64,000 bases of DNA from an uncultured Porphyromonas sp. (GTDB taxonomy: Bacteria; Bacteroidota; Bacteroidia; Bacteroidales; Porphyromonadaceae), in contig CAKRMU010000001.1 in the NCBI GenBank assembly GCA_934364985.1, positions 233,714-297,713 on the forward strand. The letters run 5' to 3'. The notes beneath the pieces are model-generated. The model did not search any database. It worked only from the letters and a program-made list of their open reading frames with translations, and was not told the DNA's origin. The translations under genes and the position numbers were made by a program. Positions 1-9,102 of this stretch are shown here, one piece after another. How positions within the stretch are numbered: the first letter of the stretch is position 1; each line of letters begins with the position of its first letter.

Positions 1-492
1 TTACTCAACACTCCTAAAAATACTCAGCCAAACTTACCAATGGAGCAAGAGATACCAGCAAAAGAAAAAAGCGGATTTGACCTCATTGATAGTTTTCTTG
101 AGGATCATCCGGACGATACCAATTCAGTAGAATCTCTCTTAACGCCCCAAATAGAGATAAGTGATGAGCAAAAAGAAGTAACAACCAATCCCCCCACAAA
201 TTCATTACTGACCGGTGCCATAAGCACAGAAAATACATCCAATAGTATTCCGCCATCATTAAATTTCAAGAAGAATAACGAGGGGACCCCAACAGGAGAG
301 AAAAATGCAAAGCATAGTGACGAATTATTTACTGAAACTCTCGCAAGGATGTACATCAAGCAAGGTAAATTTGAAAGAGCCAAAAACATATTGCAACAAA
401 TAAATTTGGAATTTCCACAAAAAAGTGGTTACTTTGCCGAACAATTGGATTTCCTTGAGAGATTAATCAAGTTAAACAACGAGGAAAAGTAG
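1..492 (+). CDS. TPR-like protein, 3' part only (5' end outside window)
   Basis: The frame is open from the first base of the window, so this is probably the end of a longer gene; the first ATG is at 40. The visible part has a low-complexity polar stretch (rich in Ser, Thr, Asn, Glu) over its first 90 residues. The last 50 residues look like a tetratricopeptide pair of helices (LFTETLARMYIKQGKFERAK, then a second helix). It ends 72 bases before secG on the same strand. In related Bacteroidales a TPR protein often sits just before secG, which fits. Function is not known; a protein-protein scaffold is a guess from the TPR-like end. Confidence 0.6.
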   Translation, partial: LLNTPKNTQPNLPMEQEIPAKEKSGFDLIDSFLEDHPDDTNSVESLLTPQIEISDEQKEVTTNPPTNSLLTGAISTENTSNSIPPSLNFKKNNEGTPTGEKNAKHSDELFTETLARMYIKQGKFERAKNILQQINLEFPQKSGYFAEQLDFLERLIKLNNEEK

Positions 493-564
493 ATAGTGAG
501 CCTATATGGCATTCGCACACAACTAATTCCTTAATGATAACAATAAGAGAAATAAATAGAGCGT

Positions 565-906
565 ATGTATATTTTTCTTTCCATATTGATAGTATTAATA
601 TCAATAGTATTGGTATTTGTGGTTACGATACAAAACTCTAAGGGAGGCGGGCTTGCAGCAGGGTTCTCCTCAACCAATAACGTTATGGGAGTACGTCGCA
701 CCACAGACCTTATAGAAAAGATTACTTGGGGGTTAGCTATCGCTGTCGCAGTCATAGCTATCTTGGCCGTTAAATGGGCACCAAGGACAGTAAGCAATGA
801 GCCCAAAAGTGTCATCGTAGACTACGTAGACCAAGCAACTATTCCCGCTCCCGTGGACGCACAACCATTTAGCGAAGCACCTGCAGAGCCTACTCCAGCA
901 GAGTAA
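565..906 (+). CDS. secG: Preprotein translocase subunit SecG
   Basis: Small inner-membrane subunit of the SecYEG channel that exports unfolded proteins. The 113-residue product has two membrane segments (about residues 2-22 and 50-68) joined by the conserved cytoplasmic loop NSKGGGLAAGFS, the hallmark of SecG. The tail is acidic and Pro/Ala-rich, longer than in E. coli SecG, as is common in Bacteroidetes. The gene follows the TPR-like gene and is followed by the ribosomal protein cluster. Confidence 0.93.
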   Translation: MYIFLSILIVLISIVLVFVVTIQNSKGGGLAAGFSSTNNVMGVRRTTDLIEKITWGLAIAVAVIAILAVKWAPRTVSNEPKSVIVDYVDQATIPAPVDAQPFSEAPAEPTPAE

Positions 907-932
907 ATACTGAGATCTATCCGTCACTCATC

Positions 933-963
933 TTGGTAGTCTCATTTATTTTTGGTTACTTTG
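933..963 (+). promoter_or_regulatory. Candidate promoter of rpmB operon
   Basis: TTG at 933-935 and TTACTTTG at 956-963, spaced 20 bases. This resembles the Bacteroidetes sigma-A promoter (TTG, about 19-20 bases, TAnnTTTG) with one mismatch in the -7 box. It lies 37 bases before the rpmB start. Confidence 0.5.
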
Positions 964-1000
964 CAAACCGTAAGTATAATATAAGAGAATAATATAAGCA

Positions 1001-1258
1001 ATGTCACGAATTTGTCAAATCACTGGCAAAAAGGCTATGACTGGTAATAATGTTTCTCACTCTATGAGGAGAACAAAACGTACCTTTAGTCCTAACCTTT
1101 TTGATCGTAAATTTTATTGGCCAGAGCAAGATTGCTGGATCAAAATCCGCGTTTCTACCGCTGGTCTCCGCCTCATAAACAAGATTGGGCTTAACGCAGC
1201 TCTCGAGAGAGCTAACGCTGAAGGTCATCTTGACGAGCTGATTATCTTAGAAAAATAA
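1001..1258 (+). CDS. rpmB: 50S ribosomal protein L28
   Basis: Component of the large ribosomal subunit. The 85-residue product starts [20 protein letters not shown] and continues with the basic RRTKRTF and the segment [12 protein letters not shown], all typical of bacterial L28. It is the first gene of rpmB-rpmG-DUF4295, a conserved Bacteroidetes order, with 30 bases to rpmG. Confidence 0.97.
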   Translation: MSRICQITGKKAMTGNNVSHSMRRTKRTFSPNLFDRKFYWPEQDCWIKIRVSTAGLRLINKIGLNAALERANAEGHLDELIILEK

Positions 1259-1288
1259 AACAGTTAGTTACAAGGAAAGAGAAAGCAT

Positions 1289-1477
1289 ATGGCTAAGAAG
1301 GGTAAAGGTGATAGAGTGCAAGTAATATTGGAATGCACCGAACACAAAGAGAGCGGATTGCCAGGGACCTCAAGGTATATTACTACAAAGAATAAAAAGA
1401 ATACTACAGGGCGCCTTGAGCTAAAGAAGTACAATCCTATCCTTAAACGCATGACCGTACATAAGGAAATCAAATAA
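1289..1477 (+). CDS. rpmG: 50S ribosomal protein L33
   Basis: The 62-residue product matches L33: it starts [19 protein letters not shown], then has [12 protein letters not shown] and ends [10 protein letters not shown]. It has a single Cys (CTEH) and lacks the CxxC pairs of zinc-binding L33, so it is a Cys-minus form. The start has GAAAGAGAAAG just upstream. It is cotranscribed with rpmB. Confidence 0.96.
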   Translation: MAKKGKGDRVQVILECTEHKESGLPGTSRYITTKNKKNTTGRLELKKYNPILKRMTVHKEIK

Positions 1478-1535
1478 TAGGATTCAGCAAAGAGTATAGA
1501 AGAAATTAACCATTTAGGAATAGGAGAAAGAATCC

Positions 1536-1688
1536 ATGGCAAAGAAAGCAGTAGCAAAGCTACAGAAAGGTGATGGACGTACCTACTCTAAGGTCATCAA
1601 AATGGTAAAGTCACCTAAAACAGGTGCTTACGTATTTAAAGAGGAGATGATACCTAATGAGATGGTAAAGGATTACTTCAAAAAGTAA
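1536..1688 (+). CDS. DUF4295 family small basic protein
   Basis: A 50-residue, Lys-rich protein starting MAKKAVAKLQKGDGRTYSKV and ending NEMVKDYFKK. A short protein of this type follows rpmG across Bacteroidetes (DUF4295). The start is ATG at 1536, preceded by TAGGAGAAAG. Its place with L28 and L33 and its basic charge suggest a ribosome-associated role, but this is inference. In many relatives ftsY follows directly; here a terminator and a YgiQ-type gene follow instead. Confidence 0.88.
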   Translation: MAKKAVAKLQKGDGRTYSKVIKMVKSPKTGAYVFKEEMIPNEMVKDYFKK

Positions 1689-1777
1689 TTTCCAATAATC
1701 GCCATAAGATAAAGGAGGGTACAAGAGACTTATCACAATCGAAAGTGCGAGCTGAGATTAAGTGGTATATGAAGTAG

Positions 1778-1822
1778 AAGCTTAAAGGGTATGATGCGAC
1801 CTTTTAAGCTTTTTACTTTTTC
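1778..1822 (+). terminator. Rho-independent terminator of rpmB operon
   Basis: AAGCTTAAAGG at 1778-1788 pairs with CCTTTTAAGCTT at 1800-1811 (one bulged T), followed by TTTACTTTTTCTT. It ends the rpmB-rpmG-DUF4295 transcript. Confidence 0.85.
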
Positions 1823-1844
1823 TTGAAAGTACATAAAGAAACGA

Positions 1845-3737
1845 ATGAGTACCAAAGACGATCTAAAGAGGTGGCTACCCACATCAAAAAAAGAGGTGGA
1901 GATGAGAGGATGGGATCAACTAGACATTATCCTCTTTAGTGGTGATGCCTACGTAGATCATCCCTCATTTGCCAATGCAGTTATAGGTAGAGTCCTCGAA
2001 GCCGCAGGTTATAAAGTTGCAATCGTCCCCCAGCCTAACTGGAGAGACGATCTCAGGGATTTCAAAAAGTTAGGTACTCCTCGGCTATTTTTTGGAGTCT
2101 CACCTGGGAATATGGATTCTATGGTCAACCATTACACGGCTGCCAAAAGACGGCGTTCAGATGATGCATATACTCCAGACCTGCGTCCTGATATGCGTCC
2201 TGACTATCCGAGCATTGTCTACACAAAGATCCTGAGAGAGCTATTTCCGGACACCCCCATTCTTTTAGGAGGTATAGAGGCCTCCTTAAGACGCCTTACT
2301 CATTATGACTATTGGCAAGATAAGCTTTTGCCAGGCATGCCATTTCTTAGTGCTGCCGACCTTATTCTATATGGATTAGGTGAAAAATCAGTCGTAGAGA
2401 TAGCTGATCTCATACATAAAGGCGTACCAATTGATAATATTAAGGAGCTGCCACAAGTAGCTTACCTTACGCCGAAGAGCAAATTTACCGAAAAGGAAGG
2501 TGACATTTGGCTCAATAGCTATGAAGAATGCCTTAAAGACAAATTAGCCTACGCAAAAAACTTCAGGCAAATAGAGGAGCAAAGCAATTCACTACATGCT
2601 CATAGGCTCCTGGAGGGAATAGAGGATAAAATTATCGTGGTCAACCCTCCCTACCCTTTGCCCACTCAAGACGAAGTAGATAGCTACTATCGCCTACCTT
2701 ATACGAGACTACCTCATCCTCGATACCAAGGCAAAACAATTAGGGCATACGAGATGATCAAGCACTCAATTAATATGCACAGAGGATGCTTTGGTGGCTG
2801 TGCATTCTGCACCATATCAGCACATCAAGGCAAGTTTATTGTGTCTCGCAGTAAAAAATCTATCGTAGAAGAGGCTAAAAAAGTAACGGAGATGCCTGAT
2901 TTCAAAGGGTATATCAGCGATCTCGGAGGTCCGAGTGCCAATATGTACCAGATGAGAGGTAAAGATCTCAAAGTGTGCGGAAACTGCCTTCGTCCTTCTT
3001 GTATTTTTCCAAAGATTTGTCCAAATCTCAATGCCGACCATTCCCCTCTTCTTGAAGTTTACCATGAGGTAGATGCCCTCCCAAAGGTAAAGAAAAGCTT
3101 TATTGGGAGTGGTGTTCGGTACGACCTTTTAATACACGAATACAAGCAACCAGAACTGAAAGAAGCCGCAAGAGCATATACAAAAGAACTCGTTACACAT
3201 CACGTATCGGGTAGACTCAAAGTCGCCCCTGAGCACACCTCTGAATCGGTACTCCGGCAAATTCGCAAGCCAAGTTTCGAGAATTTTTATGCCTTCAAAA
3301 ATATCTTTGATAGAATTAACCAGGAGGAAGGACTAAAGCAACAACTCATACCCTATTTTATTAGTAGCCACCCAGGATGTCGGGAGGAGGACATGGCAGA
3401 ATTAGCCTTAATCACTAAATCTTTGCATTTTCAATTGGAGCAAGTCCAAGACTTTACTCCAACCCCTATGACTGTTTCCACTGTCATATACTATAGTGGT
3501 TATCACCCCTATACTCTTCAAAAAGTATACACTGCCCACACGAAAGAGGAAAAGGAGGCACAAAGACAGTTTTTCTTTTGGTACCAACCAGATAAAAGAG
3601 CTGGTATTATAAGGTCACTTAATAGAATAGGTAGAAAAGACTTAGTGGACAAACTCTTTGGAAATAAAGCGAGGAATAACAAGCGAAAAAATACTAAGCA
3701 CAAGTCACATAAGCACGGCAATACCTCAAAACGATAG
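1845..3737 (+). CDS. YgiQ family radical SAM protein
   Basis: A 630-residue iron-sulfur protein. An N-terminal YgiQ domain (starting about residue 14 and including DIILFSGDAYVDHPSF) precedes the radical SAM core. The cluster motif CFGGCAFC gives Cys at about residues 315, 319 and 322, which would bind a 4Fe-4S cluster and S-adenosylmethionine. A second Cys group (CGNCLRPSCIFPKICPN) follows. The C-terminus is a long basic tail (KARNNKRKNTKHKSHKHG). The substrate of YgiQ proteins is not established. It stands alone between two gaps on the plus strand. Confidence 0.9.
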   Translation: MSTKDDLKRWLPTSKKEVEMRGWDQLDIILFSGDAYVDHPSFANAVIGRVLEAAGYKVAIVPQPNWRDDLRDFKKLGTPRLFFGVSPGNMDSMVNHYTAAKRRRSDDAYTPDLRPDMRPDYPSIVYTKILRELFPDTPILLGGIEASLRRLTHYDYWQDKLLPGMPFLSAADLILYGLGEKSVVEIADLIHKGVPIDNIKELPQVAYLTPKSKFTEKEGDIWLNSYEECLKDKLAYAKNFRQIEEQSNSLHAHRLLEGIEDKIIVVNPPYPLPTQDEVDSYYRLPYTRLPHPRYQGKTIRAYEMIKHSINMHRGCFGGCAFCTISAHQGKFIVSRSKKSIVEEAKKVTEMPDFKGYISDLGGPSANMYQMRGKDLKVCGNCLRPSCIFPKICPNLNADHSPLLEVYHEVDALPKVKKSFIGSGVRYDLLIHEYKQPELKEAARAYTKELVTHHVSGRLKVAPEHTSESVLRQIRKPSFENFYAFKNIFDRINQEEGLKQQLIPYFISSHPGCREEDMAELALITKSLHFQLEQVQDFTPTPMTVSTVIYYSGYHPYTLQKVYTAHTKEEKEAQRQFFFWYQPDKRAGIIRSLNRIGRKDLVDKLFGNKARNNKRKNTKHKSHKHGNTSKR

Positions 3738-3939
3738 TTTATTACTTCCAAAATACAATCCCCTATTCGTTAATCATTTGTAATGATAATGCAATAACTC
3801 AAGTACACGCTTTCTATTTGTTAAAATAGAGAGAAGTGGGCTTGCAAGTAACCTTTTTAATTACTTTATTTGTGGTTGAAAAGGGAGTGATACTGATAAT
3901 GGTAGCTCTCAAAGTAACGTCTTTAAGTTATTGATGATT

Positions 3940-5457
3940 ATGAAAAAAGGATTAGGTACTGCATTAATTGCTCTTTCTTGTTCCGTAATAGGAGCATTGG
4001 GAGGAGTAGCGATTTATGCGAATAGTAATAATGGAGGAGGTGACCTCTTTGGCGGGTCAAATTTTAATGGAGAGACACATAATGCCTCCACAATATTTAA
4101 ACAGCCGGAGATGACCCCTGCGGTATATAGTTCTACGAGCACACCTCAAGACTTTGTACAAGCTGCAGAAAGAAGTATCAATGGGGTGGTCAATATCCAG
4201 AGTGAAGTGACTATTGACCACCGAGAGATGCCCAGATTCATAGATCCTTTTGAATTCTTTTTTGGCTTACCAGGGGGAGAGTCTTCAAGGCGTAATCAAG
4301 GAGAATTACCCACACGGGTAGGCATAGGCTCAGGGGTTATCATCAGCACTGATGGCTATATCATAACAAATAACCACGTAGTGGCAAATGCCACTCGAGT
4401 ACTGGTAAGTACCAATGACAATAAAGAATACGAAGCCACTATTGTAGGTACTGACCCCGCCACTGATATTGCCTTACTCAAGATAGAAGCCAAAAACCTA
4501 CAGCCTATTCCTTTTGGGGATAGTGAGACCTTAAAGGTAGGTGAGTGGGTATTAGCGATTGGCAATCCATTTAACCTTCAAAGTACTATAACGGCAGGCA
4601 TCGTAAGTGCGAAGGGGCGTAGTACGATGGGGCAAGGTGACCTTAGGATCGCCTCTTTTATCCAGCATGATGCTGCCGTCAATCCAGGAAATTCAGGTGG
4701 AGCATTGGTCAATACCCGTGGCGAACTTGTAGGCATCAATACCATGATTTATTCACAAACGGGCAATTATGCAGGCTATTCTTTCGCTATCCCAGTGAGC
4801 ATTGCCAGCAAGGTCGTTTCTGACATCAAGCAGTATGGTACTGTGCAAAGAGCCGTCCTTGGGATCGTGGGAGGCAACATTACAAGCGAGGTAAAGAAAG
4901 AATTTGACCTTAAGGTCAGCGAAGGGGCAGTGATAGCTGACTTCTCAGGGAGTAGTGCAGCTAAGAAAGCAGGGATACAGAAAGGCGATGTCGTAACTGC
5001 CGTCAATGGTATTAAAATACGTAATATGGGAGAGCTACAAGAGCAAGTATCCAAATATAGCCCAGGTGACGCTATTCAGATTACGATTGATAGAAAAGGG
5101 AAGAGCCAAGCATATAAGGTAATACTAAAAAATAGTGCAGGTACCACTGAGCTAGTGGAGAATGTAAGTTTTGCATCCCTTGGTGCTTCGTTTAAGTCCA
5201 TTGACAAAGAGACGGCCTCACGTTTGGGGCTTCGCAATGGTGTTGAAATAACGGGGACTGACAATAATGGTATTTTAGCAAAGGCTGGAATACGTAAAGG
5301 GTTTATTATCTTAGAGATTAACAACCAACCTGTTAGTAGTGAGAGCGATATTGAGAATATCACTCGGGAAGTACTAAATAAGAGCGATGACAAAGTGCTT
5401 TTTGTTAAGGGGATCCAACAAAATGGCAAGATAAGGTATATAGCAGTAGAATTATAG
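3940..5457 (+). CDS. HtrA/DegP-type periplasmic serine protease
   Basis: Envelope quality-control protease. The N-terminal signal sequence is MKKGLGTALIALSCSVIGAL. The trypsin-like domain carries the triad: His in NNHVV (about residue 145), Asp in ATDIALL (about 175) and Ser in NPGNSGGAL (about 252). Two PDZ domains follow (about 295-380 and 405-505), as in DegP. ATG at 3940 is chosen because Lys-Lys then a hydrophobic run follows at once; an ATG at 3934 and a TTG at 3931 are also in frame. About 505 residues is normal for the family. The end of the gene lies in a tandem duplication that repeats the stop codons. Confidence 0.95.
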   Translation: MKKGLGTALIALSCSVIGALGGVAIYANSNNGGGDLFGGSNFNGETHNASTIFKQPEMTPAVYSSTSTPQDFVQAAERSINGVVNIQSEVTIDHREMPRFIDPFEFFFGLPGGESSRRNQGELPTRVGIGSGVIISTDGYIITNNHVVANATRVLVSTNDNKEYEATIVGTDPATDIALLKIEAKNLQPIPFGDSETLKVGEWVLAIGNPFNLQSTITAGIVSAKGRSTMGQGDLRIASFIQHDAAVNPGNSGGALVNTRGELVGINTMIYSQTGNYAGYSFAIPVSIASKVVSDIKQYGTVQRAVLGIVGGNITSEVKKEFDLKVSEGAVIADFSGSSAAKKAGIQKGDVVTAVNGIKIRNMGELQEQVSKYSPGDAIQITIDRKGKSQAYKVILKNSAGTTELVENVSFASLGASFKSIDKETASRLGLRNGVEITGTDNNGILAKAGIRKGFIILEINNQPVSSESDIENITREVLNKSDDKVLFVKGIQQNGKIRYIAVEL

Positions 5458-5478
5458 TGAGCAGTAGAATTATAGTGA
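5443..5478 (+). repeat. 18-bp tandem duplication across the htrA stop codon
   Basis: GCAGTAGAATTATAGTGA occurs at 5443-5460 and exactly again at 5461-5478, with a third partial copy after it. The unit carries the last codons and a TAG-TGA double stop. Eighteen bases keeps frame, so the second copy would re-encode the same C-terminus if the first stop were read through. Confidence 0.95.
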
Positions 5479-5540
5479 GTAGTACAATTTAATTAATGCT
5501 TGTGATTCAATAGTTTATTGTTTTTTGTGATTCTGAAAGA

Positions 5541-5578
5541 AGCCTCGGCATTGTGAGTAATGCCGGGGCTTTTATTTT
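5541..5578 (+). terminator. Rho-independent terminator after htrA
   Basis: AGCCTCGGCATT (5541-5552) pairs over 12 bases (one G-U) with AATGCCGGGGCT (5559-5570), followed by TTTATTTT. Strong terminator for the htrA transcript. The rest of 5579-5763 shows no further feature. Confidence 0.9.
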
Positions 5579-5763
5579 GAAATTATTGCCTTATTCTGCA
5601 CCATTTTGGGGGGAACTAATCCTATAGAATGCCACTAAAATCCATATACGTAGCATCATAATCTGCTTGAAGAATTCACCTATAAAGACAATTAGAGCGA
5701 TGATAGACAAGCTTAATGCTTTATACCATCGCTCCAGAAATGAAATGTCTTTTAGAATAGGTG

Positions 5764-7122
5764 TTACTCAAACAGAGCTTCGTGAACTATTTCTCCTACC
5801 GTTGGGTGAGGGAAAATATGACGCTTAAACTCCTCAACGGTGAGGTTTTCTGTCATAGCCATTCCCACTGTAACAATAATCTCTGAGGCAGGATTACCAA
5901 TCATATGACCACCAAGTATCCTATGAGTATTGGGATCAACGAGTAGCTTAAAGTAGCCATTACCCGTTTCGTTTTCGACAACAAACCTACCTGCATAGCT
6001 GGCTGGTAGCCCCATCACTTTATACTGCACTCCATTCTTCATAAGGTCTTCCTCTGTCGCCCCTACGCCGGCAATCTCCGGGTGTGTGTACACGACACCC
6101 GGGATAACGTCATAACGCATAGGGTCGCCCTCACCTTTCAAGATGTGCTTCAATGCTACTTCTCCCTCACGGATAGCGGTATGTGCGAGCATCGAGTGTC
6201 CATTTACATCTCCAATAGCATAAACGCGAGGATTGGAAGTACGTAGATAATTGTCTACGATGATATTGCGCTCTATCTTAATGTTTATCGACTCCAACCC
6301 TAAGCCCTTTAGAATAGGACGACGACCGGCACTGACCATTATGCGTTCAGCCTCCAGATTTTCCTGAGTGCCGTCTGACAACTCAATCGTAAGACCTTTA
6401 GGATTTGCAGCTACCACTTTGGTATTGAGATAAAACTTAACACCTCGCTTTTCGTACTCTTCTTGTAGTTGCTTAGATATAGCTGCATCCATAGGTCCAA
6501 GGATCTTTGGTAGCATTTCTACTACGGTCACTTGTACCCCAAAGCTATTGAAAACGCTAACAAACTCCATCCCGATGACACCTCCGCCCACGATCAGAAT
6601 GCTCTCAGGAAGCTCCTTAGCATCAAGGGCTTCACGGCTCGTCCAGTATTCAACCTCTTTGATTCCCTGAATAGGAGGGACAAATGCCTCAGAGCCACTT
6701 GATAAGATTACCTTATCAGCCACAAAGGTTTCGCCATTAGCCTCTATAGTAATGCCCTGCTCACATTCACCCACAATAGTAGCAGTAGCTTCAATGACTT
6801 GAACGCCTGCGTCGCTAAGTTTTGCAGAGACACCTGCAACGAGCTTACGAACTATCTTATTTTTACGGGCAGCGACCTTTTTGTAATCAGCAGTAATGCT
6901 ACCCTCGATGTTGATACCATATTTTTTTGCGTCCTTAAGCCCATCATACATATTAGCACTATACAAAAGAGCTTTCGTGGGAATACATCCCTCGTTGAGG
7001 CAGACACCCCCTACTTTTTCTTTTTCAAAAAGAATGGTATGTAAGCCTGCTTTTGCGGCTGCGGCTGCAGTATTATAACCACCAGGACCACCGCCAATAA
7101 CAGCCAAGTCAAATGTTGTCAT
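5764..7122 (-). CDS. lpdA: Dihydrolipoyl dehydrogenase
   Basis: FAD-dependent E3 enzyme that reoxidises dihydrolipoamide of 2-oxoacid dehydrogenase or glycine-cleavage complexes using NAD+. The 452-residue product has the FAD motif GGGPGGY at residues 10-16 and the redox disulfide in GGVCLNEGCIPTK (Cys 41 and Cys 46). It also has the NAD motif GGGVIGMEF, the second FAD motif YAIGDVNG, and the C-terminal catalytic HPTVGE. No E1 or E2 genes are nearby, so the partner complex cannot be told. It is a monocistronic minus-strand gene with a 23-bp-repeat block upstream. Confidence 0.93.
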   Translation of the reverse strand: MTTFDLAVIGGGPGGYNTAAAAAKAGLHTILFEKEKVGGVCLNEGCIPTKALLYSANMYDGLKDAKKYGINIEGSITADYKKVAARKNKIVRKLVAGVSAKLSDAGVQVIEATATIVGECEQGITIEANGETFVADKVILSSGSEAFVPPIQGIKEVEYWTSREALDAKELPESILIVGGGVIGMEFVSVFNSFGVQVTVVEMLPKILGPMDAAISKQLQEEYEKRGVKFYLNTKVVAANPKGLTIELSDGTQENLEAERIMVSAGRRPILKGLGLESINIKIERNIIVDNYLRTSNPRVYAIGDVNGHSMLAHTAIREGEVALKHILKGEGDPMRYDVIPGVVYTHPEIAGVGATEEDLMKNGVQYKVMGLPASYAGRFVVENETGNGYFKLLVDPNTHRILGGHMIGNPASEIIVTVGMAMTENLTVEEFKRHIFPHPTVGEIVHEALFE

Positions 7123-7265
7123 ATCAAATATCTATTTAAGATGTATAAGTTACTATATTCGTTTGCAAGATACACATTTTTATCTCTTTCTTTAAAAATA
7201 TGTATAACCTATTGATATTGAGAATCTAAATATTCTAACAAAGTAATAGTGCTATAAGCACTGAC

Positions 7266-7357
7266 AGATACCCTATGTTAGCCTAAGAGTATTCCGTATA
7301 TTCGCTACGGCTAATTCCAAGTATCCTTAAAAGCAAATACCTGATATCCTTTTTTAG
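7266..7357. repeat. 23-bp-period intergenic repeat block, copy A (4 units)
   Basis: Units at 7266-7288, 7289-7311, 7312-7334 and 7335-7357. Each is a 15-bp near-palindrome such as GTATTCCGTATATTC plus an 8-bp linker. The block starts 15 bases beyond the stop of the histidine kinase and lies upstream of lpdA. The last linker is TTTTTTAG. Confidence 0.9.
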
Positions 7358-7372
7358 AAAACAACATTGTGG

Positions 7373-9079
7373 TTATCTATGAAGGTTAAATAGCACCTCA
7401 AGACCTCCTGAAGTATGGATGCGTGCTTGTACTTGACCACCATGCACGAGAATGGCATTTTTGACAATACTCATGCCTAATCCTGTACCACCTGTTTCGC
7501 GAGTACGACCCTCATCGACACGATAAAACCGCTCAAAAAGTCTATTTAGCTGATTTTCTGGTACGCCTTTACCTGTATCATAATACGAAAAGAATAAGTG
7601 ACTATCGTCTTGGTGGTAGCAATTGATTACAATACCCACATTAGGTCCTGCATACCTAAGGGAATTCTCTACTAAGTTTTGGAAAATAGAATAGAGTAGA
7701 GATTGATTGCCTATAAGTGTGAGATCAAGAGGTAATTGATTGGCAAAATGAATGCCTTGCTCCGTAATTTTAGTGAGGTAAGCGACCCTAATCTCCTCCA
7801 CCACTTGATGAAGATTAACCTCAACGAATTCGAACGGGCACGACTCCTCATCTAACTTTGTGAGCAGACTGATATCATCCATCATCTCACTAAGTCTCAG
7901 GGATTGGTGGTAAGCTTTGTCGATAAACTCCTTTTGCTTTTCTTCGGACAAACTCATATAATTGAGTGTCTCCAGATAGCCTCTAATTGAGGTAAGGGGT
8001 GTGCGTATCTCGTGGGTTATATTGCTGGTCATTTCCTGCTTTAAGACCCTACTCTTTTCTTGCTCTGTAATATCCTCTATCGTAAGCTCATAGTTGCCAT
8101 GACCAGATTTAATCGCTTTTATTTCATAGATATTATTACTATGAGAGATAGGGATCGTGATACTTTGTTTCTCAGAGTTATCATCCAAGAAACGCTTAAT
8201 AGGGAGCATCAATGGCTGATTAATCAATTCATTAGCATCCGTAATAGGTGTGGTCGCTATTACATTCGCATACTGGATAAAATGGGCATTTGCAAATTGT
8301 GTTTTTCGTGTTTCATCAAAGAGAGCTATGCCGATATGCGATAGCTTAAAGTGCTGAATGAGTCGCTCCTGTGCCTCTTCAATTTGTTTTCGAGCATCCT
8401 CTTTCTGCTCAAATATTGTGACAAGCTGCTTCGTGATATCATTCAATTCGGAATGAGGAAGCTGTAGGTCGGTACAATACGAATTATAAGTCGCAATTCT
8501 CTGAGTAAGGTCTTTAAGGTGCGTCATCATCCTATCGTATCGCCTAATAAGTAGGAAGAGAATCAACCCTAATACCACAAAAAAGAAAGACGCAATATAG
8601 ATGTAATTATTACCGGCTTTTAATGACCCCCTTAACTGAGTATCATAAGGAAGTGACGTGCGTACGTAATGCCCTGGATAATAAGTCGCATAGTAGAGCA
8701 TTTCCTTACCAAGGGTCACCGACTTTCGAGTATTACTCCCATACTTATGATACCGAGCTTGCTGCAACTCTGGTCGCGAATCATGATTCTCCATTTTATC
8801 AATATTGTCGGCGTCAGTATCATAGAGAACCTTACCCTCATCCGCAACAATCGTAATACGTAAAGTAGAGGGAAGGATCAGAATAGTTGAGTCTAATAAG
8901 CCACGAATATACGCTTCCTCTACGATCTGATTAAAGGAATCAAGTTTAGATGATAGTGCTTCAAACCTCATCTTTTCTTCATTATTCTGCTGAACTATTA
9001 CCATTGAAACAGCAAATAATGCAAAGATTACGAGGGTGCCATAAAACAATCTACGTGCGTAGTCAGACTGCAACTTCAT
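7373..9079 (-). CDS. PhoR-like sensor histidine kinase
   Basis: Membrane sensor that would phosphorylate the regulator encoded just upstream. The 568-residue product has a membrane segment at about 11-30, a periplasmic domain, a second segment at about 155-175 and a PAS-like region (about 230-330). The kinase core has the H-box NITHEIRTPLTS (His about 355), N-box NLVENSLRYA, G1 DTGKGVP and G2 GGTGLGMSIVKN. All catalytic boxes are intact. It is the last gene of the pst-phoU block, 23 bases after the regulator, so phosphate is the likely stimulus. This is inferred from context. Confidence 0.9.
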   Translation of the reverse strand: MKLQSDYARRLFYGTLVIFALFAVSMVIVQQNNEEKMRFEALSSKLDSFNQIVEEAYIRGLLDSTILILPSTLRITIVADEGKVLYDTDADNIDKMENHDSRPELQQARYHKYGSNTRKSVTLGKEMLYYATYYPGHYVRTSLPYDTQLRGSLKAGNNYIYIASFFFVVLGLILFLLIRRYDRMMTHLKDLTQRIATYNSYCTDLQLPHSELNDITKQLVTIFEQKEDARKQIEEAQERLIQHFKLSHIGIALFDETRKTQFANAHFIQYANVIATTPITDANELINQPLMLPIKRFLDDNSEKQSITIPISHSNNIYEIKAIKSGHGNYELTIEDITEQEKSRVLKQEMTSNITHEIRTPLTSIRGYLETLNYMSLSEEKQKEFIDKAYHQSLRLSEMMDDISLLTKLDEESCPFEFVEVNLHQVVEEIRVAYLTKITEQGIHFANQLPLDLTLIGNQSLLYSIFQNLVENSLRYAGPNVGIVINCYHQDDSHLFFSYYDTGKGVPENQLNRLFERFYRVDEGRTRETGGTGLGMSIVKNAILVHGGQVQARIHTSGGLEVLFNLHR

Positions 9080-9102
9080 AGGAAATAATAGTAATTATTG
9101 AC

